DNA from: Trichobilharzia szidati
Lineage: Eukaryota; Platyhelminthes; Trematoda; Strigeidida; Schistosomatidae
Reading direction: 5' to 3'
DNA: 64,000 nucleotides
Assembly: GCA_944472155.2 (NCBI GenBank)
Contig: OX235275.1
Location: forward strand, 31,824,731-31,888,730
Made by a program: the position numbers and the translations under genes. Every line of letters starts with the position of its first letter. Positions within the stretch are counted from its first letter, which is position 1. The notes below the pieces were generated by a model. It saw only the letters and a list, made by a program, of their open reading frames with translations. It was not told the origin of the DNA and searched no databases. This document shows, piece by piece, positions 53,823-63,963 of this stretch.

Positions 53823-54015
53823 ATAAAATATAAGATAAATTATGAAACCGTGTGACTAAAATTGATATGACTATGAACAGCAATAATTTTTGCTCACAAC
53901 CACCTTGTCATCCAGTTGTTAATACTGCATCCGTGTTTGGTATTTTAAAATAAACTTATCTAATATGGAATTACACATTCAACCACAGCGCCCAACCCAA
54001 GTTCTACATTTACGC
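53823..54015 (+). repeat. Interspersed repeat, pair with 16990-17215
   Basis: 'ttgatatgactatgaacagcaataattttt', 'cttgtcatccagttgttaatact', 'ctaatatggaattacac' and 'caaccacagcgccc' match the earlier copy. Confidence 0.6.
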
Positions 54016-54296
54016 TGAATATTCGTTTAATCTCAATCGCTTTAGTGATACATAACAACTTGGAGCTGTCTTGAATCTATAGTTATATCAAAGTATTTTA
54101 ATGCATCTATGTCATAACCACTAGCTTACAAGTAAGTGTTCGGTGATAATAGTGCTGTCAACTTTTGCACCTTTCAGACGCGTTTCTGGAAATACTCTCG
54201 CAAGTCATTCTTCCTGTTCGTCTGATGTATGTGCTTTAGCAAATACACGTAAATAGGTGTATACAAGTGGAAATAACATTTAAGAGGGCGGGGGGA

Positions 54297-54543
54297 TTTT
54301 TTTTTTTTTTTTTTTTTTTTTTCCTTCACGTTCCCCAGTGGAACATAGGGCTTCAAGCTAGAGGCTTGAAGTTTCTGTAGCAGTGCTTATTTTACAGGAT
54401 GGGGTTGCTAGCCTCATGCCCAACCTTTACTCTTCACCAGCCTTATTTCTGGCTTAGCGAGGTAAAGGAGTGCGTCGGCCGGGGATCGAACCCCGGACCA
54501 TGTGCATGGTCGGCGAGCGTCCTAACCACTATGCCACCGACGC
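54297..54543 (-). mobile_element. SINE-A (long-tail type) with poly(A)
   Basis: Antisense full copy: CCGACGC (54537-54543), T arm CGGGGATCGAACCCCGG, the long-type tail, 'tggaacatagggcttcaagc', and a run of over 20 T at 54299-54322 that is the A tail. A long homopolymer tail indicates a recent insertion. Confidence 0.92.
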
Positions 54544-54552
54544 ACAAAATCA

Positions 54553-54651
54553 TGCCCCAGGTGAGACTCGAACTCACGACCTTCAGATTATGAGACTGAC
54601 GCCGACCATGTGCATGGTTGGCGAGCATCCTAACCGCTATGCCATCGACGC
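54553..54651 (-). mobile_element. Chimera: SINE-A 5' half joined to tRNA-Met 3' half
   Basis: On the minus strand, 54651 to about 54602 is GCGTCGATGGCATAGCGG and the ACCATGCACATGGT arm of SINE-A. It then switches to GTCAGTCTCATAATCTGAAG, GTCGTGAGTTCGAGTCTCAC and CTGGGGCA (54600-54553): the anticodon arm with CAT anticodon, variable loop, T arm with B box, and 3' acceptor strand with discriminator A of an elongator tRNA-Met. The 5' acceptor strand (GCGTCGA) cannot pair with CTGGGGC, so it is not a working tRNA. It sits 9 bp upstream of a complete SINE-A on the same strand. Confidence 0.85.
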
Positions 54652-55142
54652 ACATACCAACCTTAGACTGTCTCAATGAGTATTTCATTTGCTAAAACTG
54701 TGACTATTCTGGCAGCTAGATAAATTCAAATGAATGCAGAATTAGGGAAGATAGATTTCTTTTCTACTAAAATTAGATGTCTTCCTAATAACTGGTATCC
54801 TATTGTGTTTATCAATGAATTTATGAGGATATCTATTGTTTCGTAAAAACACTTTCTAAAGACAACAAGCGCACCGTGAAGTCTTTCACGACAATGCTCT
54901 TCAGTGCAGTAGAACATTCCCGTCGTGAAACCTTTTTTGTAGCCTAAATTGGACAAAAACCGTTGAAATTCACGTTTAGTCTATTTCAAAATTCTCCATC
55001 ATGAATATATCTCTGTATCCATCCATCCATCCATCTGTAGTCGGTAAAATTCTGGGATCAGGGAAATGATCTGAAAGATATATATATATAACGACGTCAT
55101 TTTATCCCTGCTCAACATGTTCTTCTTGTTCTGTTCAAATAA

Positions 55143-56205
55143 TAATAATAATTTGCTTTATTCCAAAAAACAGTACTTGTGATACAGAATGGAATTCTCA
55201 GCATTTTTACTACAGTATTGCATCCAGTTAGTACATTATCAATAAATAGAATTCTACATAGATTAAGGAAATCTCAGTTCATTATTACAACAACATATTG
55301 GCATGTCGGTAGCAAAGCCAAAGCTGAACAGTGTTTGAAGGTGTTAGGAAAGTAGGTGCTATCATATTTACTGGCGTAAGCGGAAGATAGAAACAAAGCA
55401 GCACATAACAGAAAAAAGAGAGAGAAAAGGAAAAGAAAGAAAGAAAATGTTGTACCTCTAAAGTGTATGAGTTGGAAAGATGAGATCCAGTTGTTCTACT
55501 GACTATTTAATGAATTATAGGTGTCACGCCTAATGCTTTCTTTATCGCACAGAACACGAGCTAAGTAGGGTATGGTTGAGTTTTTGTACTTGCTTGCTGG
55601 TGCGAGCATATAGTTTCTATATATAGGCTTCTGGTTTTGCCTGATGAGATGCATAGGGGAGAGTTGTGAGTGAAGAGGGTGGTGTGAGTTAGATAAAATG
55701 GATTTGGCCCATTTTTCACATGAGTCCATGTGCCTGTCAGCCAGAATATTAACAAGCTGGTTAAGTGGCACGTTGCTTACCCTGCTGACAACCTTTAACA
55801 TCCTGCGTAATATGTTATAGTCTTTCTTCAGTAGCCCTGGAAAAACTAAGGGGGAACAATAGAGAATAATAGGCAGAATGCGGGAGTTAACGAATTGTAG
55901 GAGTAAGGGTTGGGTTATACCAGAATGTCTTAACTTCTTGATGTAGAAGGTAAGACGGAATATTTTCTTAGAAATCGCCAAGATATGAGATGACCAGGAG
56001 AGATCAGCGGATAGAATGACGCCTAGGTATTTAATTTCCGACTTGGTTTCTATTTCAGTGCCATCTATGTTGCACACCTCGTGAGAGCCAACCAGTTTGT
56101 TTAGGTCGGATTTATGCCTAAAGGTGAAATTGACTGTTTGGCATTTGGAGGGGTTTAAGGTAAGACCGTTTTCCTTGGACCACTGGCTGATTTCTGACAG
56201 AATGT
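55143..56205 (-). mobile_element. CR1-like LINE 3' end, antisense
   Basis: About 1.06 kb, ending on the left in the ATT repeat and 'tttgctttattccaaaa'. It contains the 193-codon frame at 55496-56077. Very similar to the sense copy at 50800-51720, so the family moved fairly recently. Confidence 0.87.
55496..56077 (-). CDS. CR1-like LINE protein C-terminus
   Basis: 193 codons: SEIKYLGVILSADLSWSSHI (RT motif 7/thumb boundary, the usual 'yLGv.ld..l.W..Hi'), ISKKIFRLTFYIKKLRHSGI, SRILPIILYCSPLVFPGLLK, KDYNILRRMLKVVSRVSNVP, MDSCEKWAKSILSNSHHPLH, and PYLARVLCDKESIRRDTYNS. The RT catalytic part is lost by 5' truncation near 56205. The N-terminal Met is not a natural start. No signal for independent expression. 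Confidence 0.75.
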   Translation of the reverse strand: MCNIDGTEIETKSEIKYLGVILSADLSWSSHILAISKKIFRLTFYIKKLRHSGITQPLLLQFVNSRILPIILYCSPLVFPGLLKKDYNILRRMLKVVSRVSNVPLNQLVNILADRHMDSCEKWAKSILSNSHHPLHSQLSPMHLIRQNQKPIYRNYMLAPASKYKNSTIPYLARVLCDKESIRRDTYNSLNSQ

Positions 56206-56406
56206 ATCAAGAAACACAGTTGTGTGGATTCGTCACATAGTCATTATATGACATGTAAGAAATCGTATTGTTTTTCCTAATTCAGTCTAATAGGGGGGGT
56301 AGTAACCCGATAAAGTTTATCTCTAAGTAGTGAGTTGATTGTTTTTATAAAAAAATGTGACCCGAAATGTAATTCTATCTCTCTTTTATTTTATCTCTTC
56401 TTCAAG

Positions 56407-56844
56407 TCTTTAAAGCAAAACCGCCTACAGAACCAAGTTTAGCCCAGTACAAACGTTCTGCTACACAACCAGATAAACAGAAACTAAAACTCGAGGATAA
56501 ATCAGACGTCTTTCATTCGAATGGTTATACAAAATCACCTGAAGCCAATCATATCTCATCACCTTTAAATGAAATAGCCAATATCAATTCGACAACAACA
56601 ACAACGAATGCGACTCCCGCCAAAGTAGCATCTAAGAATGGTGATACTGCTGATCAACTGATGACGGATAATTTTGTTGTTCATATTGCTCTTGGTCAAC
56701 ATGGCGACAAAATGTATGCCGATAATAGTAAAGAGAATCCTTCATATGAATCCCTACAACAATATGGTAAAAATGCTACAATTCTAGCCGCTTTGAAACG
56801 TTTATTCACTAATGTAGGATTTGTACTATTATTTTTAAGTTATG
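56407..56844 (+). CDS. FLVCR: FLVCR/SLC49-type transporter, exon with long loop (TM6-TM7)
   Basis: 438-bp exon after the acceptor 'cttcttcaag' and before donor G|GTAAGT; phase 1 at both ends. With the last base of the previous exon it reads FFKAKPPTEPSLAQ, the family's FKEKP..PPS.AQ segment after TM6. A hydrophilic stretch of roughly 85 residues follows (rich in Lys, Ser, Asn; STTTTTNATPAKVASK), then the conserved SYESLQQYGKNATILAALKR and LFTNVGFVLLFLSYG (start of TM7). The ATG at 56661 is internal. Stop and remaining TM7-TM12 exons lie beyond 64000 or were not found. The loop should be cytoplasmic. Confidence 0.92.
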
Positions 56845-57000
56845 GTAAGTAATTTACCTTTTTTGTTTGACTGTGAACTATTTGGTTTTTTAAAAGTCTT
56901 TTTCATTTAATTATCTTGTGAGAAGACATTCAGTGAAGAGACTGTTTTCGGTGAATTCATTCACACAGCTAGCTGCACAATCACATTTATACTCGTTACA

Positions 57001-57295
57001 GGATTTCATCATGAGCTGACATTGGTTAGAAAACCATTGGAAAACCAGCCACAAGGAGTACTGGACAGCTGTTTCGTCCTAGTGTGGGACTCTTCATCAG
57101 TACTCACCCAATGCACTGGGGTTCGAACCCAGGACTTTCTGATTACAAGGCGAGCCAGCTCGTAAACCATTGAGCCACTCACTGTGACCCGATCCAATGG
57201 CCAGCCCATGAATTCTAACTTCTGCCGATTCACGACATAGCCTCATCTTCAACCTGCTGTACCCTACTGGCCATGGCTTCCCACTAGAATATATG
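57001..57295 (-). mobile_element. SINE-B with intact hammerhead core residues
   Basis: Antisense: 3' part; core CTGATGA (57094-57100), AGA, GTCCCACACTAGGAC, GAAAC (57071-57075); B box GGGTTCGAACCCC; A-box side with an extra CAG insertion; 'cgtgaatcggcagaagttagaattcatg'; 5' part to 'ccatggccagtagggtacagc'. Confidence 0.85.
57071..57100 (-). ncRNA. Hammerhead ribozyme core (SINE-B)
   Basis: CTGATGA and GAAAC are both exact and stem II pairs (GTCC/GGAC). Upstream the tRNA-like part supplies AAAGTCCTGGGTTCG, where the Sm-alpha ribozyme has its GUC cleavage triplet. The 3-base AGA between core and stem II and the poor pairing of stems I and III make activity doubtful. Confidence 0.55.
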
Positions 57296-57569
57296 TTAGC
57301 ATAATGTCAGTATTGCTCACCACTGTCTAGTAAGCAATACTGGTTGGTTTGAGTGACTTCAAACTACTCCCATTAGTCAATCAGTAGTATGTAGCCTCAA
57401 TAGTTCATATTTCACTTCTTAACTGTTATTCATGATATCAACCAGATCTTATATATTCTAGTCTGAATTATTTCTCTAATCAAATGAAGAAAAAGGCTCT
57501 GTTGATATAAGTGTAAGACTTAGGCACTGTGGTAGAGTATAACTCCATTATGGATAAGATTTTATTTTG

Positions 57570-58985
57570 ATAAATCACACAGTGTAGTGTTATACAGTAA
57601 TATTTACTACTGATGACCACGTTTCGAGCACAAACTACTGCCACTCATAATCATATCAAGTCACTCACACAACTTTCTTGCTGCATTTATATACATGAGT
57701 ATTAACTGATTAGACATTTGAGTAAAAATCAACATAAGATAATGTACATTCAGAAATAATAATACAAGTGTTATCAATCAAGCACAATCAGACGGGAAAT
57801 AAGTAACTTGTTAGAATGTTGTGATGTACTTGAATTGAAATAGAATTTTAAGATTATTTATTATCCTCTGGTGGTAATAATATCTTCCATATCTCTGGTA
57901 TTTGCATTGAGTCATTTCTGTTGCATGTGTTGGGTGTAGACTCAATGAACCAGGATTCAGTAATCAATCTCTCTCTCCACCTACCTATATTACTTCTTAG
58001 AATTTTAACCCTCTCCCACCCTATTGTGTGGTTGTGTGTTAATGCATGCAGTGCAATGCAGTGCTGAGCTTTTTTCTAAATGACTTATCTTCTCGGGGTC
58101 AACCATTCTTACCTTAGCTAAATTCTATTGTTCCGACAATCTGACTACCCCCGACCTACTAGTTTCACCTATGTAGTTGACATAACTCACAGTCATTGCA
58201 AGGTATTTTGTAAATTGTATTATTTTGTCTAAGTGGGTCAATGTACAGGGTCCTTCAACCCCAAAAGAGCTTTTCCTAGCTGAGTGAGTTTGTAGGTTTG
58301 AATGCCACCCTCTAATTCCTGCTTTATTAAGAATCCTACGTAGGGCATCAGATGTCCCCTCCTTATATGGTATAACAGTAGATGACTTATATTCTCTCTT
58401 ATTTATGTTATCATTTCTGGTTTCACAATTATTTTTTATTTGCTTTTGGCCTTTTTCGATCTTTCTAATGAATTTTATAGGATAGTTATTTAACACCAAC
58501 GTCCTCTTCTGTCTGTTTTATTTCATCATTTAGGTCTTTTCTTGTGCTACTTAGTGCTATTGCTCGGTTTGTTAGGCACTTAACTAAGCCTGCCTTAACA
58601 GTTAACGGATGAGATGAATTAAAGTCTGAATATCTATTAGAATGCGTTGGTTTTCTATAAACACTAGTGTGTAGTTTACCTTCTTCTATTCGTTTTATTT
58701 TACAATCTAACATAGCTAATTCTCCTTGTTCATTTTCCGATTCAAATGTGAATTTTATTCCCTCTACTAGTGAGTTTATATGTGTCTTATAAGCTAGAGA
58801 TATGTTCTGCTTTTAACACTGTGAAAGTGTCATCTACATATCTCCACCATATTTTTGGAGTAGGATTAAATGTATTAAGAGCAATATTTTCCCAGCTGTC
58901 CATAAATATATCTGCTACGATAGGGGATATTGGTGATCCATCCCATTGCTACACCTTCTGTGTAAATTACAAGATGTAAACTTGA
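57570..58985 (-). mobile_element. Penelope-like element, RT palm to 3' end
   Basis: Antisense, 5'-truncated. Minus-strand order: PTPKIWWRYVDDTFTVLKAE (58815-58875, catalytic YVDD intact), FTFESENEQGELAMLDCKI, VYRKPTHSNRYSDFNSSHPL, LTNRAIALSSTRKDLNDEIK, a frameshift around 58490, NNYPIKFIRKIEKGQKQI, a GIY-YIG-like NYIGETSRSGVVRLSEQ, then the 3' region. Third PLE family of the window by sequence of the RT-nuclease linker. Confidence 0.82.
58125..58713 (-). pseudogene. PLE RT C-terminus and GIY-YIG domain, frameshifted
   Basis: Two overlapping frames (58713-58486 and 58499-58125) encode consecutive parts of one PLE protein; the switch lies in the 'NDEIKQTEED / VLNNYPIKF' region. The nuclease motif is shortened: VSYVNYIGETSRSG. 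Confidence 0.75.
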
Positions 58986-60325
58986 TTTAGAGCCTAATGA
59001 GTAGTGGGCTTGAATCCCGTCGCTATCTAAGTCTTCAATTCATTATCACTTCTCCAGCATAAAACTACTTCAGATGGTGTCAGAAAAACAAAACCGCCAT
59101 GATCTTGTGTGTGTAGGTCACTAATTAAGAGAAATTCTTTTACAAACTGACTGACTATTAGTCACATATTTCTGATGTTTTCATTATTTATTATGAAAGT
59201 ATTTCAAAGTACATGAGTTACTTAATTAATTAGTTAGTTAGCTATTATGTATGTTTGTATGTATGCGTGTGCGTGCTTGTTTGAATTGTGCGCATACACT
59301 GTAAACGTATTGTTCAATGTGTTCAATATAGCATTGATCAACGTTAATGAGTTTTGGTGAATCAAATAAATAAAGTTCAAGGTCAATTCTTGAACGGAAG
59401 CCAAAATAAACACCTTTATGATATATTGGATGTACTGTAGAAGTCTGACTGATTGATTTCAGGGTTTGACTTCTTTGGGAGTTGACACCCAATTCAGAGA
59501 AGCATTGAAAACCTAAGTGCACTGGGTGTCTGTGTTTCTTGGCGGGATTAGTCTGTTCAGTAGTGGGCATCTATGACACTATATCAGCAATCGGAACCAA
59601 CATCTTCGCGTTAAGTTGTGTGTCTGTTGACTGTTAAGAAAACGAGTTAGGAATCTAACGTCTCATCAATCGAAATGCTTGAAGCCCAAAGCTTGAAGGT
59701 TAACTCACTACTCAGTAGTCAGTGATTACGAAATATATAAACATCCTAAAGTTGTGTTGCCAGTACGGTCTACCAAGTCACTGGTGTCGTTGAGTGGAGA
59801 TTGACAGAGATCAGAATTCTCGGGTGATTATATTCCAACTCGCCGGTTGAATAGTCAACATGCTTGCGTCGTAGCATGAAAGTCTTTCAATGAATTACCA
59901 CTTGTTTCAAATAGAATATTTTCTAATTCAACTAAAGCTTTCTTAAAGAATTTCAAGGCTTAAAAATGACTATCTCATATTCTAGGGTTCTTACACTCTA
60001 CGACAGATTTCCACACTCACCAACCTCGAATAAGGAAGCATGGAAAACCAGGTTGTATTGAGTATCTGTGTTATGTTGACTTGAAAATCTTCAGCAGCTG
60101 GCAAGTTGGACTGATATCAGAAGTGCGGGTATCTATTGTCATTACAGAATTTGTACTCTTGCCGTCTTATTTTCCGTTACTTTTCTCCTGGTGAAATCAC
60201 TCAAAATTGTTCAAGGTGGCTCAAATGAATTCATTCTTCATTATGTTCGAAATTTGAAAACTTTTTCTTTTAACACTTGCCTTAATTCATCCCCCTCAGT
60301 CGTACATATGTATATATATGTATGT
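58986..60325. other. Intron, mostly unrecognised
   Basis: Two faint SINE-B traces on the minus strand ('cagagaagcattgaaaacc' near 59495; 'gaataaggaagcatggaaaacc' near 60025). No coding region or intact element. Confidence 0.4.
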
Positions 60326-60327
60326 TA

Positions 60328-60440
60328 GATGTTTGGAGGCACTCCGCGGGATGCGCCGCTTGTCGGCATTCGTTAGCAGCAGGATGTATCTGCAACCTGG
60401 AAGGAATGAATATCCGTGCCGATACTGTATTCTTGTATAT
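60328..60440 (-). mobile_element. SINE-C fragment
   Basis: 'atgtttggaggcactccgcgggatgcgcc', 'gtatctgcaacctggaaggaat' resemble the SINE-C end. Promoter boxes not present. Confidence 0.35.
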
Positions 60441-60499
60441 TCTATTTTATGCGGAACGAATCACTGAGCTAAGTGCCATCATCGAACTTAGCATAGAAT

Positions 60500-60760
60500 G
60501 ACAGTTAAATATCTACCTCAACTTCATTGACTTTGAAAAGGCCTACTACAGCGTTACTCGTGAAGTAATTTGCGTATTAGGATCAGTAATCTCAGGAGTG
60601 GAATGACTAGATGACCGCAAAGATAAAACTTATCAGTGAAGCACTTCGATTAGTTTAACTTTGGAAGACTGCATACAACTTCCGTTGCTCTGTTGTAATA
60701 GCAACTAGACTTGCTCAGCAAACGGAAGGACACCACAAAAACATCCCGTTGAAAATTAAT
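60500..60760 (+). mobile_element. RTE-clade LINE, RT motif fragment, sense
   Basis: Encodes YLNFIDFEKAYYSVTREVI, the RT motif 'fiDFeKAfDsV' with the catalytic Asp. Broken soon after. A matching antisense stretch is at 24540-24580. Confidence 0.7.
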
Positions 60761-61149
60761 GACTTGGTACTGTAATGAATTATACAAAAATTTCGGTTTG
60801 TGTTAGTCGCCAAAATATATTATGCCAGCACTGAACTGAATAAAGCTGTCTCCAAAATGTATTATGGCTCCAACTGACTTGATTAACCTCGTCGCCAAAT
60901 ATGTTGTAACGGAGTGTAACTGTTTTTGTCCACTGTTGGCTATTTGCATCCGTTCCACACTGAGGTGGACAAAGAAGTCAGATTTAACTGAGACAACAAC
61001 GCCGGTGACAACAATAACCTTTATTATTCACACTGCAACAGAGTATGTAATATCGTTTTCGTGTCAATGGAAATTTAAACAATAATCGATATCTGATTGA
61101 TTGCATGACCTTGAAAGCCCTCCTAAATTAAATCAATCAAAAATTGTCC

Positions 61150-61430
61150 AATCAGGTTATTATGTCAGCTCATGCATCAGTCATAACTTCAAGCCTAGCA
61201 AAGATAATTCATCCTAACAAGAAGATTTGGACTTCACGAGTGACTTCAGTCAGGTGTCAAACAACAAGCACCAATGACTATCAACGAGAGAAATTTGATG
61301 GAAACCACTTTTTTCACCTGTCGCCCTTGAAAATGTACCAAATTAAATACTGATGGGTTGGACGTATGTTGAGCAGGCAATTGAATGACATCACGTGTGA
61401 GGTTGGACCTAGAGATGAGGCAGAATAATT
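61150..61430 (+). mobile_element. RTE-clade LINE, C-terminal fragment, sense
   Basis: 'caatgactatcaacgagagaaatttgatg' (block VTINGRDLKEV) and WVGRMLSRQLNDITCE (block RWIGHSLRRPLSDIARQ). The YGSETW part between them is deleted. Confidence 0.6.
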
Positions 61431-61734
61431 AGTTTAACGTTCGAGGCGGAGGGCGGCGGGAAACGGAGGAGATTATGTGAACAGGAAATGAAGGCTCATG
61501 CATAATCATGTGGCTAGATAACAGAGGGTTGCACAGAAGTGGGTGAAACGTAGATCTGTAGCTGAAGCTTCATCTTTTAACTGGATAAACCCGAAGGAAT
61601 AATAAGGAGATATTCTGTTATGTCGTTAGTGCAGAAACCGTGAAGTCCAATGTTAACAGAGAATTTTGTATTAGGCGACTTTATTCGATATTTCTTTCTG
61701 CGTATTACGTGAGACGATAATAACCATACCATGT

Positions 61735-61918
61735 GACATAGTTATACTTTATTTAATTCCTGCCTATTCAACTGCCTATCTCTGTTGTAACATGTATACA
61801 CGACACATAATATTATGTGCAGGGTGTATAGTCGAGCGACAACAACTGGAAAACGGAAGCTTACTCATCAAATGACTAAACCATTAATAAACGAAATGCT
61901 GTCTGATTTTCATGAAAT
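61735..61918 (+). repeat. Direct repeat, left copy
   Basis: 'gacatagttatacttt', TTATGTGCAGGGTGTATAG, 'aagcttactcatcaaatgactaaac' and 'gaaatgctgtctgattttcatgaaattt' recur at 63071-63243 in the same order. The RTE endonuclease remnant starts where this copy stops. Confidence 0.75.
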
Positions 61919-62600
61919 TTAAAGTGGCGCATATCCTTGAGACTGAGAGATGGAGTCTATCTGGCTTTTGGTGAAATCCATGTCGCCTTGTGTATATCCT
62001 TGTTCCTGTATGTACACGCCACCTCCAATCATCAAGTCATTTAAGGCATGCTCTCCGTTATCAATCAGTTCGTCGAGGGTCTCTCGACCCATGATGATTT
62101 GTCTTTTTGGATTGTCTGCTCCTGGTAGTTTCGCATTCATATCGCCAATAAGGATTCTGATCTCTCCATTTGGGATGTTATCCAGTCCTGTTTACAGTTG
62201 TCTATTGAAATCTTCTTTCTTCTCATGTTCTGAGTTGTTTGTAGACCTGTAGCATTGGATGATTGTATCCTCCCTTCCTTTTGAGTTGAATCTTGCTTTC
62301 TTTATCCTGCAAGAGGTGATTCGTTCCCACTTCGGCTAATGTTGGTGACATTAAGATAGCCACTTACTGCCTCATTGTGCTCGTGGTTGTTTTCTGGGTG
62401 ACCGGAGTAGATTACTAACTCTCCAATTTAGAAATTCGGCAGTGCACATCCATTCCACCTGCTCTCGCAGATTCTTCGAATTTCTAAGGCCATATTTTCT
62501 CATTTCTTTCACTATCTGAACAACCTTCCAGGCTTCAGAAATCGTTTGAACATCTCATGTTCCGATGCTTGTTCTCGCTTTCATAAAGAGAAAGCACATC
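61919..62600 (-). mobile_element. RTE-clade LINE, endonuclease domain remnant
   Basis: Antisense. From right to left: TISEAWKVVQIVKEMRKYGL (start of the AP-endonuclease fold), CRIKKARFNSKGREDTIIQC with YRSTNNSEHEKKEDF, IRILIGDMNAKLPGADN (the 'iGDfNAk.G.dN' catalytic motif), then a frame ending near 61919. The only endonuclease segment of this LINE class in the window. Frames broken at several points. Confidence 0.78.
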
Positions 62601-62689
62601 GGCTGACATATGGCTTCCCGAAGACTTTCACCAGGTCACAACGTCATTTCATCTCCCTGAAAAACGGTTTTTTTATTATTTCTTGCGCA

Positions 62690-62775
62690 TTGAAGTTTCT
62701 GTAGCAGTTTAGTTGATTTTACTCGGTGGAGTCGCTTTTCTAACACCCAACCCCCACTCTTTTCCCCGACTTGAG
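62690..62775 (-). mobile_element. SINE-A (long-tail) fragment
   Basis: 'ttgaagtttctgtagcagtttag' and 'acccaacccccactctttt' match the tail of SINE-A in antisense. No tRNA-like head. Confidence 0.45.
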
Positions 62776-62827
62776 ACCGGTTAGAAAACTATTGAGCTAG
62801 GCGAGGTTGACATACTATGTGACATGG

Positions 62828-63066
62828 GTTTTTTTTTAAATTCCTTTACGTTCCCAGTGGAATATAATCCTTCAAGCAACAGCTTTGAAGCTTCTGTAGA
62901 AGTGGTGTTAATTTTTACGGGATGGAGTTGCTGGTCTCATGTCGAACCTTCTCACTTTGGTAGTCTTATAACTAGTTTAGCGAGGTGAAGGAGTGTGTCG
63001 CATGGGGATCGAACCCTGGTCTAGATGCGTGGTTGGCGAACACTCCATCACTGTGCCACCGTAGCA
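62828..63066 (-). mobile_element. SINE-A (long-tail type)
   Basis: Antisense with T-run at the left (A tail), 'ttcctttacgttcccagtggaat', a diverged tail, T arm GGGATCGAACCCTGG, and an eroded head. CTATGTGACATGG (62815-62827) and CTATGACATGG (63067-63077) are the likely target duplication with one 2-base difference. Confidence 0.82.
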
Positions 63067-63070
63067 CTAT

Positions 63071-63243
63071 GACATGGTTATATTTCCTTTAATACCTACC
63101 TATTCATTTGTCAGTTGATATTACAACATGTATTATGTGCAGGGTATATAGTTGGGTGACAACATCTGAAAAACGAAAGCTTACTCATCACATGACTAAA
63201 CGGCTAATAAACCAAATGCCATCTGAGTTTTATGAAATTTTAT
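63071..63243 (+). repeat. Direct repeat, right copy
   Basis: Counterpart of 61735-61918 about 1.3 kb away; its left part continues across the SINE-A insertion. Confidence 0.75.
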
Positions 63244-63644
63244 ATAGCAAATATCATTTTGCTCTGTCATGGTAACACTTTCATACATTTTATAACCCTA
63301 TATATATATATATATATAATTATATATATACTACATACGTTTATTGATGTTTATACATGTAGAGTGCATGGATTTTGGTAAACCGCCGTATTTCAAAGAA
63401 TTCATATCACTTAGCGATACACAAAAAACACTTTTTTAGTATCTTCAAAATCTTTTTTTTACATTGAGTTTAATTTGGTAATTGAATTTCATTGGCGGGA
63501 AGGCGTTGTCTTTATCAGTCTAATTCAACAACTAGCTATACTGAAAAAATATTCATTCAGACATCTATAAAACACAAAATAATCAAGCAAAGAATATTCT
63601 TTTCGATAAATTCCTCTTCCAGGCTATACGACAATTCCTGCCAC
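63244..63644. other. Intron with a TA repeat
   Basis: A (TA)n-type run at about 63300-63330. The rest is unrecognised. Confidence 0.45.
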
Positions 63645-63963
63645 TGTAACAACAGAAGACAAGGGCCAGGCAACAGATCAGTTTTACTACGAAAATCAAC
63701 AGGTATTTATATGTATTTTACGTACATTAATAGGCTTCTGCCCGCAGAAAGAAGGCGGTCTTCTGATTGGTTGTTTCTAAACAAACGCAGTCTTCTGCTT
63801 TGTCGTTTTCGATATTTCTCGGAAATGCGAGCCACTTGTCTGCGAATCATATTTGTCCACGTCTAGGTCAGCTGTGATCGGTTGTTGAATCAGCCTAGAA
63901 TAATTTCTACCAATCAGCGTAGATCAATGTCTATCAATCGGCTAGCAGCTTGCTCTCACCACA
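63645..63963 (-). mobile_element. Solo LTR with 4-bp target duplication
   Basis: 319 bp. On the minus strand it runs from TGTGGTGAGAGC to CTTCTGTTGTTACA (TG...CA), with CCAC on both outer sides (63641-63644 and 63964-63967), the 4-6 bp duplication size of Ty3/gypsy integrases. CAGAAGACAAGGGCCAGGCA marks the 3' portion. Cleanest copy of the LTR family also seen at 5265, 12822 and 31912. No internal region. Confidence 0.82.

Larger units (their letters stand above)
37540..56406 (+). other. Transporter intron, 18.9 kb, transposon-rich
   Basis: Donor GTAAGT at 37540, acceptor 'cttcttcaag' ending at 56406. Contains SINE-B pairs, PLE and CR1-like remnants, four RTE copies, SINE-A copies and microsatellites, listed separately. 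Confidence 0.85.

Noticed and set aside
54553..54651. Functional tRNA-Met gene
   Set aside because: Only the 3' half is tRNA-Met; the 5' half is SINE-A and the acceptor strands cannot pair.
54470..54679. Frame with THDLQIMRLT and repeated TMCMVGE words
   Set aside because: It is the antisense reading of SINE-A and tRNA-Met sequence; the repeated words are the ACCATGCACATGGT arm.
63492..63866. 124-codon frame on the + strand
   Set aside because: More than half lies antisense inside the solo LTR at 63645-63963; no protein similarity recognised.
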